A stretch of DNA of 64,000 bases from Anaerobacillus alkalilacustris (GTDB taxonomy: Bacteria; Bacillota; Bacilli; Bacillales; Anaerobacillaceae), in NCBI RefSeq assembly GCF_001866005.1, contig NZ_MLQR01000020.1:34953-98952 (forward strand), written 5' to 3'. The notes under the pieces are model-generated. The model saw nothing but the letters and a program-made list of their open reading frames with translations. It did no database searches and was not told the DNA's origin. Both the position numbers and the translations under genes were made by a program. Each line of letters starts with the position of its first letter. Position 1 is the first letter of the stretch. This document shows positions 9,718 through 17,502 of this stretch, in pieces.

Positions 9718-11178
9718 ATGATTAAAAAGCGTCATATTACAGTTGCAAAAGGTGATGGAATAGGACCTGAAATAATGGATGCAACACTGAAAATATTAGA
9801 GTTTTCTGGGGCTGAAATTGAACCTGAGTTTATCGATATCGGGGAAAAAGTATATTTATCTGGTGAAACATCCGGTATCAGTGAAGAAGCATGGGAATCT
9901 CTTCGCCGCACAAAAGTTTTCCTAAAAGCACCAATTACTACGCCGCAGGGTGGTGGGTTTAAAAGTTTAAACGTTACAATTCGTAAAACGCTAGGTCTTT
10001 ATGCAAATATTCGACCAAATATTTCATATGATCCGTTTGTAAAGACGAAGCATCCTAATGTAGACCTTGTCATTGTTAGGGAAAATGAAGAAGACTTGTA
10101 CGCAGGAATTGAACATCAGCAAACACCTGAAGTAGTACAATGTTTGAAGTTAATCACTCGTCCTGGAAGTGAGAAAATTATTCGATATGCGTTTGAATAT
10201 GCGGTAAAGAATAATCGTAAAAAAGTAACTTGTTTCTCAAAAGACAATATCATGAAATTAACGGATGGTCTTTTCCATAAAGTCTTTAATGAAATTTCAA
10301 AAGAATATCCTCAAGTTGAAACTGAGCACTGGATCATTGATATTGGAATCGCAAAAATCGCGGATACTCCACAGGACTTTGATGTAATTGTAATGCCAAA
10401 TCTCTATGGGGATATTGCTTCTGATGTGGCTGCGCAAATTACAGGAAGTGTAGGTTTAGCAGGCTCCGCTAATATTGGTGATCATGTAGCTATGTTTGAA
10501 GCTATTCACGGAAGTGCCCCTGACATTGCAGGAAAAGGGATTGCGAACCCATCTGGATTAATTCATGGAGCTATTATGATGCTAGTACACATTGGACAAC
10601 CAGAGGTAGCGACGAAAATTCATAATGCATGGTTAAAAACGCTAGAAGATGGAATTTTCACCGGAGATATTGCTAAGGGCGGTGCTTCAGTAGGTACCAT
10701 GGAGTTTGCTGAAGCAATCATTCAACGCCTCGGTCAGCAACCTTCTACATTTGCTCCTGTTATATATAAAGAAATTAAGGAAGGCGAAGAGGTTAAGTTA
10801 GAGTTTGCTCCTCAAGCAAAAGATCGAGTAAAAACTGATGTTGTTCAAGAATTAGATGGCGTCGATGTTTTTGTTTTGAACAACACATTAACATCTAATG
10901 AATTAGGAGAAGCACTTAAAAAAGTCGCAGGGCCAGAATTTGAGTTAGTTGTCATCACAAATCGTGGTGTAAAAGTATATCCAAACGGATTTCCAGAAAC
11001 ATTTACAACTGACCATTGGAGATGTCGTTTCCAATTAACATCAAATGCCACAAAAAACAATAAAGATATTATAAACTTATTACAACGCGTTGACGAAGCG
11101 GGGATCAACTGTATAAAAACAGAAAATCTCTATAAGTTTAATGGTGAACGTGGTTATTCATTAGGGCAAGGTCAATAA
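9718..11178 (+). CDS. Isocitrate dehydrogenase, extended form, probably NAD-type
   Basis: This TCA-cycle enzyme oxidatively decarboxylates isocitrate to 2-oxoglutarate. The beta-decarboxylating dehydrogenase core fills about residues 5-335, with GDGIGPEIM at the N terminus, the substrate segment KSLNVTIRKTLGLYANIRP, RENEEDLYAGIE, and the metal-binding region NLYGDIASD. A C-terminal domain of about 140 residues (about 345-486) follows, as in the Thermus and Rickettsia long forms; the usual Bacillus enzyme is about 423 aa and lacks it. The cofactor loop reads GSAPDIAGKGIANP, with Asp269-Ile270 where NADP enzymes carry Lys-Tyr. This points to NAD use, by inference. The ribosome binding site is GGGGGT; it is a single gene with a strong terminator. 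Confidence 0.85.
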   Translation: MIKKRHITVAKGDGIGPEIMDATLKILEFSGAEIEPEFIDIGEKVYLSGETSGISEEAWESLRRTKVFLKAPITTPQGGGFKSLNVTIRKTLGLYANIRPNISYDPFVKTKHPNVDLVIVRENEEDLYAGIEHQQTPEVVQCLKLITRPGSEKIIRYAFEYAVKNNRKKVTCFSKDNIMKLTDGLFHKVFNEISKEYPQVETEHWIIDIGIAKIADTPQDFDVIVMPNLYGDIASDVAAQITGSVGLAGSANIGDHVAMFEAIHGSAPDIAGKGIANPSGLIHGAIMMLVHIGQPEVATKIHNAWLKTLEDGIFTGDIAKGGASVGTMEFAEAIIQRLGQQPSTFAPVIYKEIKEGEEVKLEFAPQAKDRVKTDVVQELDGVDVFVLNNTLTSNELGEALKKVAGPEFELVVITNRGVKVYPNGFPETFTTDHWRCRFQLTSNATKNNKDIINLLQRVDEAGINCIKTENLYKFNGERGYSLGQGQ

Positions 11179-11195
11179 ATAATTATCACAACTAG

Positions 11196-11227
11196 AAAGA
11201 CCTATTCGCAAATGCGAGTAGGTCTTT
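11196..11227 (+). terminator. Terminator of the isocitrate dehydrogenase gene
   Basis: A perfect 15-bp stem (AAAGACCTATTCGCA and its complement, 2-base loop) lies 18 bases after the stop codon. Confidence 0.85.
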
Positions 11228-11282
11228 GTGATACTAAATTTATCTATCATTTATGGCAGGAGACTAACTTCTTCAAATGATC

Positions 11283-11411
11283 GAGAACTCGTTCTAGCTT
11301 CGCGAGAGCATTGGATATTCAGATGGATCCTCAACTCCACCTGAATGGAAGTTCCCACCTACGCTTAGAGGTGGGGGGCTATGACCCATAAATACAAATC
11401 AGTTTGATTAA
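11283..11411 (+). repeat. Dispersed repeat R2, copy 2
   Basis: It runs from GAGAACTCGTTCTAGCTTCG to CAAATCAGTTTGATTAA and contains the hairpin CCCACCTACGCTTAGAGGTGGG. It is nearly identical to copy 3, about 1.1 kb downstream. Confidence 0.9.
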
Positions 11412-11670
11412 GTGATGGGAGTATCCATACAACACCATTAAAGTAAGTACTATCTCCTTTTTCCATTAGTGAAATCAACAATAATATTTTTACTGAAATA
11501 AGTAAACTTTTCTTTAATACATAAAAAGACGAGTAACTTTTTTTCGTTTCTCCCGTCTATAATTAAAATGGGAATTTAATTTCAATTACTTATGTAGAAT
11601 GTATGGAAAGACTTATTATTTTTCTGTTTTATTTAAATTTTATCATGTAAACTGAAAGCGAGGTGAAAAA

Positions 11671-12135
11671 ATGGTTTCTCTTTTATTTCCTATCGTTTTT
11701 TTGTGTGTGGTGTTATTTATTATTTTTGTTATTTTTGCAGGTAAGCACGGCGAGTCTGACCAAGAGAGGGTGAATGAATTGATAAAAAATCTTTATGTTT
11801 ATTTAGTTTGTTTTGCAACGTTGATGATGTCCATTGGTGGTGGAGTTGGTTTGTTTATGGCGGCTTCTGATATTATTGTTCCTAACGATTATTATATGAG
11901 TTATGAAGAATATAAAATGAACCAAAATTATAAGTTCACACCAGATAATGAAAGAGTTGTAGAAGAGTATAATGAAGAAGAAATGAGAGCTATGTACAAT
12001 AATTACAGAGAGGCAGAAATCGAACGTTCAAAAAATCGAGCAAAGAATAGTTTGATTAAGTCTTTTGGTTGGATCATCATTCCACTTCCGATCTTTATTC
12101 TTTTTTCAAGGAGACTGCGTAAGCAACAAGCCTAA
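11671..12135 (+). CDS. Hypothetical membrane protein, 154 aa
   Basis: Three hydrophobic segments are visible, at about residues 3-23, 41-66 and 128-145. A hydrophilic, Tyr- and Glu-rich loop (about 70-120) lies between the second and third and probably sits on one face of the membrane. The ATG is preceded by GCGAGGTG at good spacing, and a strong terminator follows, so it is a single-gene unit. I do not recognise the family, and no catalytic motif is visible. It sits between two R2 repeats, with no functional link to neighbours apparent. Confidence 0.7.
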   Translation: MVSLLFPIVFLCVVLFIIFVIFAGKHGESDQERVNELIKNLYVYLVCFATLMMSIGGGVGLFMAASDIIVPNDYYMSYEEYKMNQNYKFTPDNERVVEEYNEEEMRAMYNNYREAEIERSKNRAKNSLIKSFGWIIIPLPIFILFSRRLRKQQA

Positions 12136-12171
12136 TTTAGTTTAAGAACTAAAAAAAGACTTCCTGAATGG

Positions 12172-12215
12172 AAAAAGGTATAATTCCCAAAAAACGAGGG
12201 AATTATACCTTTTTT
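12172..12215 (+). terminator. Strong Rho-independent terminator
   Basis: AAAAAGGTATAATTCCC pairs perfectly with GGGAATTATACCTTTTT, followed by further T residues. It ends the membrane protein transcript. Confidence 0.85.
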
Positions 12216-12355
12216 GTACTATCAATTATCATAAAGTATAAAATTTTATGGATGGCTTAAAAAGCTATGCTAAGACTTTAGTCATTAAGATTCAATGATA
12301 ATTTATAACTTATCAGATGTTGAAAAATTATTTAGCCCTCAAATACGATATGTCA

Positions 12356-12486
12356 GAGAACTCGTTCTAGCTTCGCTTGAACATCGGAAATTCAAATGGA
12401 GTCTCTCAACTCCACCTGAATGGAAGTTCCCACCTACGCTTAGAGGTGGGGGGCTATGACCCTAAAGTACAAATCAGTTTGATTAA
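12356..12486 (+). repeat. Dispersed repeat R2, copy 3
   Basis: It has the same boundaries and core as copy 2 (GAGAACTCG to CAGTTTGATTAA). It sits in the spacer ahead of the DUF421 gene. Confidence 0.9.
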
Positions 12487-12625
12487 ACTATTTAAATATG
12501 TCAACTGAAGTAAAGGACTTTAATACTTCCAGTTACTAACACTACAATATTTACCTAAGAACATTTTTTTATATCTTGATTGGATATACTTAAAATGTAA
12601 AGTCAAGAAAAACGAGGTGGATTTA

Positions 12626-13090
12626 ATGGAATATTTACTTTCATTTACAAAAGCTCTAGGGATGTTTGTTGTTGGTTTGACAGCTTTTCGTATTATGGGA
12701 AGCCAAGCTGTAGGTAGATTAACTGACTTTGACCTCGTTGTTGCTATTGCTATAGGGGCATTAATAGCAAAACCCTTATCTGATCCAGAATTAAATCCTT
12801 TAATCTCAGTAGTTGCTATTTCAGCATTAGTCATAGCTCAAATTGTATTGAGTTTTTTATCGATAAAAAGTAGGTTGTTTGAAATAATCGTTCAAGGGAG
12901 TCCGATAAAACTAATTGAAAATGGGACGATTGTTATGAGTGGGTTACGTAAAGCTAGGATAAGTAAGAATGAATTAATGGAAGAATTACGAATAGCTGGT
13001 TATTCATCAGTATCAGAAGTTAAAAAGGTATATTTAGAGCCGAGCGGAAAGTTTAGTGTTTTGGAAAAAGATGTTGTGAAAAAACTGTAA
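12626..13090 (+). CDS. DUF421 (YetF/YrbG-like) membrane protein
   Basis: This 154-residue protein has three membrane helices in its first 80 residues, including the family signature around GRLTDFDLVVAIAIGALIAKPL. A small soluble C-terminal YetF domain (about residues 85-152) follows, with IENGTIVMSGLRKARISKNEL. This is the DUF421 family, found widely in Bacilli and with no established biochemical role. The ATG at 12626 is preferred over the in-frame GTG at 12617 because GAGGTGG sits five bases before it. An R2 repeat lies in its upstream spacer. Confidence 0.85.
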   Translation: MEYLLSFTKALGMFVVGLTAFRIMGSQAVGRLTDFDLVVAIAIGALIAKPLSDPELNPLISVVAISALVIAQIVLSFLSIKSRLFEIIVQGSPIKLIENGTIVMSGLRKARISKNELMEELRIAGYSSVSEVKKVYLEPSGKFSVLEKDVVKKL

Positions 13091-13253
13091 TTGAAAGAAA
13101 TCATAATACATAATTTACATCATTAGACATAGTTTCACATCACTAAATTAATGCAATTTGAAGCATGTTCTAATAAAAGAATATTTTCTCAGCTCACTCA
13201 CTCAGAGGAATTTGGTGCATAGAATAAAGCATCAAACATAGGAGTGATACAAT

Positions 13254-13454
13254 ATGGGAAAAAAGAAAAAAGTTGCTCCATTAACAGCAAATCAAAAATA
13301 TGAATACACAATGAAGATGGTAACATCTAAATCTTGTATCACGTGTAAACGTCAATGTGCAAGAGGCTTGGCTTATATAGAAAAAATGAATAAGCCTGGT
13401 GCGGTAGGTAAAGGAGTTCCATGTATATTAACAAAAGGAAAAGCATATCAATAG
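13254..13454 (+). CDS. Small cysteine-containing protein, 66 aa
   Basis: This is a basic small protein with a CITCKRQC motif in the middle (a CxxC followed by another Cys three residues later) and a fourth Cys near the C terminus. This suggests a small metal-binding protein. The N terminus is Lys-rich (MGKKKKV). An ATG with AGGAGTG upstream and a stem-loop over the stop codon support a real gene. The family is not recognised with certainty. Confidence 0.7.
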   Translation: MGKKKKVAPLTANQKYEYTMKMVTSKSCITCKRQCARGLAYIEKMNKPGAVGKGVPCILTKGKAYQ

Positions 13455-13474
13455 CCCATACATTTTGGGCTATT
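13450..13474 (+). terminator. Stem-loop at gene end
   Basis: AATAGCCCA and TGGGCTATT form a perfect 9-bp stem overlapping the stop codon of the cysteine protein. The T-run is weak. Confidence 0.5.
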
Positions 13475-13789
13475 GATTATTTAACATATAACTAGTTATT
13501 ACGCGGACGTAGATGAAATTTGTGCACAATTCACGAGTAACCATTCATTTTTTCTTTCAGCAGTAGGATCTCTAATAGTGATGATATTTTAGTACTTCTT
13601 TTAATTACAATAATAGATAAGTTGCTAATACACAAAAAATAGAAAGTAAACGCTTTAAACTCCGACCCCCCATGCATGAATTGTCCAACTTATGAATAGC
13701 TATAAAAAAAGAGGTTTAAGTGACAAGTTGCAAAATAGTTGCACTTTCTACTTTCGTCTTTTAACTCTTTATAGTAGGGGGGAAATTCA
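13475..13789. other. Spacer upstream of the ZorAB-like pair
   Basis: No gene was seen in these 315 bases. The region must hold the promoter for the stator-like pair. A near-match to a catabolite-repression site (AGTAAACGCTTTAA at 13645-13658) is too imperfect to call. Confidence 0.35.
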
Positions 13790-15616
13790 GTGGTTGAAGC
13801 AATTTTAAAAATTTTTATAAGTGAACAGCAGGCTCAATCTATTTTATCAAATTCATTGATTGAATTTATTTTTATGGTCTTATTTGTAGGGTTTGTAGTC
13901 GCTGTTGTCAGTCATTTTATTTTGTATAGTAGATTAAGAAGAGTACGCGATTTCATTAGTTCAACAAATTCATTAGATATTGACCCATTGAATCAATTTC
14001 AAGGTGAATTTGAACAAAAGAAGAAAAGTGAAAAAGTAAAAGTAGAAACTTTTGTTCAAAAGAAGTTTTCAAGTTGGCGAATGTTAAATGTACCGGTTGT
14101 TAGTCTCATTAAAATCATCCAGATGACTGTATCTGTTTTTATTTTAGTTGGTGTATTAGGGACATTTATTGGTCTTGCAATGTCACTAGGTAGTATCGAT
14201 TCAACAGGAGATCAGTTAGTAGAAAACGTGGCACTTGTACTATCTGGAATAGATGTAGCATTTTATACGAGTATTGCAGGTATGGGACTATCGTTAATCA
14301 TGACAGTACTTACGAAAGTAATTAATACGGAATATATGTTAACGGACATTATGTTAAAAACAGAGTCTTATTTAGATGAACAAGATCAAGATGAGATGGC
14401 ACGCCTCATTGAAGTTTCAGAAACAATTAATTCATCTATTGTCGAGCTTCGAAAAACAAATGAAGAATCACTCGGCAACATTGTAGAATCTTTCAAAGGG
14501 TTTCAAGAGTATACAGTTGGATTGCAGCAATCAGCACGTGATTTAGCAAAGTTTAATGATGGTTTAACCGAAAATTTGAGAGATTTCAATGTGCTTTTTC
14601 ACAGTGTAAAAAAAGTTACTGAAGGTTTTGATAGTGGTGTCACTAAGCTAAATAAGAATTTTGACCAATTATTCACTTATTTTTACAAGATGGATCAAAG
14701 AAACGAAAAGATGACGGCTGCGTTTACTGAAACATATAAAAAAGTTTCAGAACTTACAAACTCTCAGACAGAAACGTTGAACGAATTTCAAACTTCTGTT
14801 AGTGATTTGAAGGACTTCTTCTCAACTATTTCTGATAGGCAAGAATCCATGTATGGTGCATTTGAGAGAATGAATGTTCAGAGCGATAATCTAGTAAAAT
14901 TAATGAAAGAAAACAATCGACAGTTTAAAGGGATTTTTGGAGATGATCTAAGTTCAAAATTATTGGGAATTACTACTTATTTAAAAGAACTTAGAAAAGA
15001 TTTTGATCGGTTAGGCTCCTCGATTGTCAGACTGCCTGAAGCATTAGATATGATAAATAGAGCTCAGGAAGAATATAAAAGTCTATTATCAGAACGTTTT
15101 GATGAACTGAAGCAATTTAATCAAGACTTCAGTAATCACCTGAAAGCTCATGCTGTTGATTCTCAAACCTTTGAAAAAAACTTGAATGATGCGACACGTT
15201 CATATGAGCAAATAGGTATAAAAAATCAACAATTACTAAACGAAATTAATCGTACAATCACACAAATGACTGATTCATTTAATCATCGAGAAAACCAAAT
15301 TGAGGCAAGCGTTGGTATACTTAAAGATACACTTTCAAGATATGTCACTAATTTAGAGGGAACTCTTGGAGATAAACTGGATAAAGTTAGTAGAAACATC
15401 GGCGACTATGTCGTTGATATGAATGACGCCGTAAAAAAAGAGTTTAAACAATTAGGGGAAATAACAACAGAAAATCAACAAAGAAATAGTCGCTATACTC
15501 AGCAAACGATCAATGATTTAAATCAAGAAATCCAGAACTTAAATCGTAATCTTCATGTTTTCGCACAAGAAGCAGTGAGACAAAGTCAACGAATAAGGGT
15601 TGGAAGCAATGAATAA
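13790..15616 (+). CDS. ZorA-like MotA/TolQ/ExbB stator protein with long tail
   Basis: This 608-residue inner-membrane protein resembles ZorA of Zorya defence. It has an N-terminal membrane helix (about 22-47), then the conserved TolQ/MotA-type pair of helices (about 107-132, with GVLGTFIGLAMSLGS, and about 150-176, with GIDVAFYTSIAGMGLSLIM). About 430 residues of continuous alpha-helical, coiled-coil cytoplasmic tail follow. ZorA proteins have this layout, unlike the short tails of MotA or ExbB. The GTG start follows AGGGGGG. It overlaps the next gene by 8 bases, so the two are translationally coupled. It should form an ion-driven stator with its partner. No ZorC, ZorD or ZorE gene is adjacent. 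Confidence 0.75.
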   Translation: MVEAILKIFISEQQAQSILSNSLIEFIFMVLFVGFVVAVVSHFILYSRLRRVRDFISSTNSLDIDPLNQFQGEFEQKKKSEKVKVETFVQKKFSSWRMLNVPVVSLIKIIQMTVSVFILVGVLGTFIGLAMSLGSIDSTGDQLVENVALVLSGIDVAFYTSIAGMGLSLIMTVLTKVINTEYMLTDIMLKTESYLDEQDQDEMARLIEVSETINSSIVELRKTNEESLGNIVESFKGFQEYTVGLQQSARDLAKFNDGLTENLRDFNVLFHSVKKVTEGFDSGVTKLNKNFDQLFTYFYKMDQRNEKMTAAFTETYKKVSELTNSQTETLNEFQTSVSDLKDFFSTISDRQESMYGAFERMNVQSDNLVKLMKENNRQFKGIFGDDLSSKLLGITTYLKELRKDFDRLGSSIVRLPEALDMINRAQEEYKSLLSERFDELKQFNQDFSNHLKAHAVDSQTFEKNLNDATRSYEQIGIKNQQLLNEINRTITQMTDSFNHRENQIEASVGILKDTLSRYVTNLEGTLGDKLDKVSRNIGDYVVDMNDAVKKEFKQLGEITTENQQRNSRYTQQTINDLNQEIQNLNRNLHVFAQEAVRQSQRIRVGSNE

Positions 15617-16304
15617 TAAATATAGAAAATTATTTAAAGGTGAGCAGGAGGAAGGTTATTTCTGGCCGTCATTCACAGATTTGTTAACGGTGATCTTACT
15701 TTGTTTCATCTTAATCTTTATCATTATGATGGTCATAAAATCATTTCAAATAGAAGAGATGAAACGAACGATCGACCAAATCATGGGTGTTAGAGTAGAT
15801 CTAATCAATGATTTAAATGAAGAATTTAGTGCTTCTAGTGTAGACATAGAGATCGACGAAAAAACTGGTGCGATGATTTTTAGTACGGATATTTTGTTTG
15901 AATTTGATGCAGCTGTCTTAAAGCCTGAGGGTTATGAATTTTTAAATGAGTTTGTTCCAATGTATTTAGACGTCTTGTTGGAACGGGGATATAAGGACTA
16001 TATATCAGAAATTATCATTGAAGGTCATGCAGATCAAATTGGGGACTATTTATACAACTTAGAGCTTTCTCAACAAAGAGCTTTTAGCGTAGCTGAATAT
16101 ATTTTAAGTAAAGATTTTCCGTATCAAAATATTCAGATTCATTTAAAAGAGAAATTAACGGTCAACGGAAGGTCTTATACTGACGGACGTACTGATGAAG
16201 CTGGAAAATATAGTCATCAAGCCTCAAGGCGCGTCGAATTTAAATTCCGATTAAAAGATCAAGAGATATTAGAGAAAACACGAGAGTTGCTCGGTGGAAA
16301 GTAG
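15609..16304 (+). CDS. ZorB-like MotB/OmpA-domain stator protein
   Basis: This is the partner of the upstream ZorA-like channel. It has one membrane helix (about residues 22-46) carrying Asp24 in SFTDLLTVILL, where MotB and ZorB proteins hold the ion-binding aspartate. A short linker and an OmpA-like peptidoglycan-binding domain (about 85-225) follow, with IIEGHADQIGDYLYN...LSQQRAFSVAEYI. At 231 residues it matches ZorB size. I chose ATG 15609 rather than TTG 15600 because AAGGG lies 9 bases upstream and the ATG overlaps the zorA-like stop. A terminator directly follows, so the operon contains only two genes. Confidence 0.78.
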   Translation: MNNKYRKLFKGEQEEGYFWPSFTDLLTVILLCFILIFIIMMVIKSFQIEEMKRTIDQIMGVRVDLINDLNEEFSASSVDIEIDEKTGAMIFSTDILFEFDAAVLKPEGYEFLNEFVPMYLDVLLERGYKDYISEIIIEGHADQIGDYLYNLELSQQRAFSVAEYILSKDFPYQNIQIHLKEKLTVNGRSYTDGRTDEAGKYSHQASRRVEFKFRLKDQEILEKTRELLGGK

Positions 16305-16322
16305 TGTATATTATACCTTTGC

Positions 16323-16361
16323 GACACAGTTTTTCAGTAGAATGGGAAACTGTGTCTTTTT
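16323..16361 (+). terminator. Terminator of the ZorAB-like operon
   Basis: GACACAGTTT and AAACTGTGTC form a perfect 10-bp stem followed by TTTTTCT. Confidence 0.85.
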
Positions 16362-16364
16362 CTC

Positions 16365-16530
16365 ATTATCAGAATTTATAAATTTCTAACTTGAAAACTG
16401 TCTAGCTCCAGGCGCCATCAGCTCTATCACTTCAGTCAAGTTTCTGACTTCACTGACTTCCTAGATTGCTTCTTTGATGATGCTTCATGCTACTTTGCTC
16501 CTGCGATTACTCGTCGCACAAATCACTGCT
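16365..16530 (+). repeat. Dispersed repeat R1, copy 2
   Basis: It starts ATCAGAATTTATAAATTTCT and carries CTGTCTAGCTCCAGGCGCC and CTCCTGCGATTACTCGTCGC. The reading frame over 16487-16681 lies largely in this repeat and is not a gene. Confidence 0.8.
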
Positions 16531-16763
16531 TCGAGAAGCCTACTTCGAAGCAGTGCTGTCAGACGCAGAAGCATATAGATTGCGTTCAAAGAGCAGACCT
16601 CTACTTGCCGACCTTCCAGTTTTTGTCGCCGATCACATCTCCAATAAGAAAAATAATGTCAGGATCAACCTTTTGAGATAACTCAGAGGCAGAATAATAA
16701 ATGATTGACATTATTAAACTAGATGGTAATATTCACAGTTTTAATGAAAATAATTACAGTTTT

Positions 16764-16863
16764 CTCCCACTCTTAAGGGGAAGTAAGACCCCTACTTCAA
16801 AACGTAGGACAACCGAAAAAACTTAGGTAGATGATAAATGCCCATTAAGGTCCGATAAGGTAA
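16764..16863 (-). repeat. Dispersed repeat R3, copy 1
   Basis: It contains CTCCCACTCTTAAGGGGAAG and ends in a CTTATCGGACCTTAA block read on the minus strand. It is an imperfect long hairpin and an inverted partner of the copy at 20341-20441 on the other side of ppc. Confidence 0.75.
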
Positions 16864-16910
16864 ACTAACAATCAGTGAGGGATGAGGAAAATCTTCACTG
16901 ATTGTTAGTT
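16863..16910. repeat. Perfect 16-bp stem-loop
   Basis: AACTAACAATCAGTGA pairs exactly with TCACTGATTGTTAGTT across 16 bases. Related stems with a TAACAATCA core occur at 31936-31988 and 37852-37893, where they look like terminators. Here no T-run follows. Confidence 0.6.
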
Positions 16911-17299
16911 CACTTTATAATGGGATTATTAATAATTTTGTTTAAGTATGGAAAAATTAACTTTATGATAATCAGAAGGATGTTGATTCGTTATTTTTAA
17001 TTTAGATATATTAAATATGAAGCAAAGCTTAAAGTAAATTATTGATAAATCTACATACTAGATTATAATGGAATTAAATAGGTGTATGTCAAAATCGGTC
17101 GAAAGAAGGGTTTAACTGACCATGCCATTGAATTTTTTTAGCTTTTAAAGGATAAAAAATTCTCATTCTTACAGCGTGTTTTTTCTTTGTTATACAAAAA
17201 ATAATAAAATATAAATTCAAAATTTTCATTACTTTTAGAAATGGTTTTAAACATAAAAGTATCTGAAATGATGGATTATTCTAATTATTTTTGTTAATA

Positions 17300-17460
17300 T
17301 AGGGAGAACTAGCAATTTAGGTACTACCTTTTTGGGAAGGGACGCTTTTTGTCCGGGTGGGACATTGATGTCTACCAGTCGTAGTTGATATCGTTTATGT
17401 AGGTCAAAGAAAAATGGTTTGTCGATAGAAAGCTACCTTTGTTACCGTAGGCTTTTCTAA
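17300..17460 (+). promoter_or_regulatory. Structured leader upstream of ppc
   Basis: This 5' region is unusually G-rich for the window. It holds several small hairpins (GGGACGCTTTTTGTCC; GGTGGGACA...TGTCTACC) and ends in a bulged stem GAAAGCTAC/GTAGGCTTTTC (17428-17457) followed by T-rich sequence, like an attenuator. It matches no riboswitch class I can name. Confidence 0.35.
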
Positions 17461-17502
17461 TTTAACATGAAAGAAATGATTTTATAATTGGGGGATGATT
17501 AA

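Noticed and set aside
11283..12486. Possible CRISPR-like array from the two close R2 copies
   Set aside because: There are only two long units about 1.1 kb apart with a gene between them and no short spacers.
13645..13658. Catabolite-repression (cre)-like site before the ZorAB pair
   Set aside because: It mismatches the consensus at both outer positions, so no operator is claimed.
16487..16681. 64-residue plus-strand frame
   Set aside because: It lies largely inside repeat R1 and continues into unconserved sequence.
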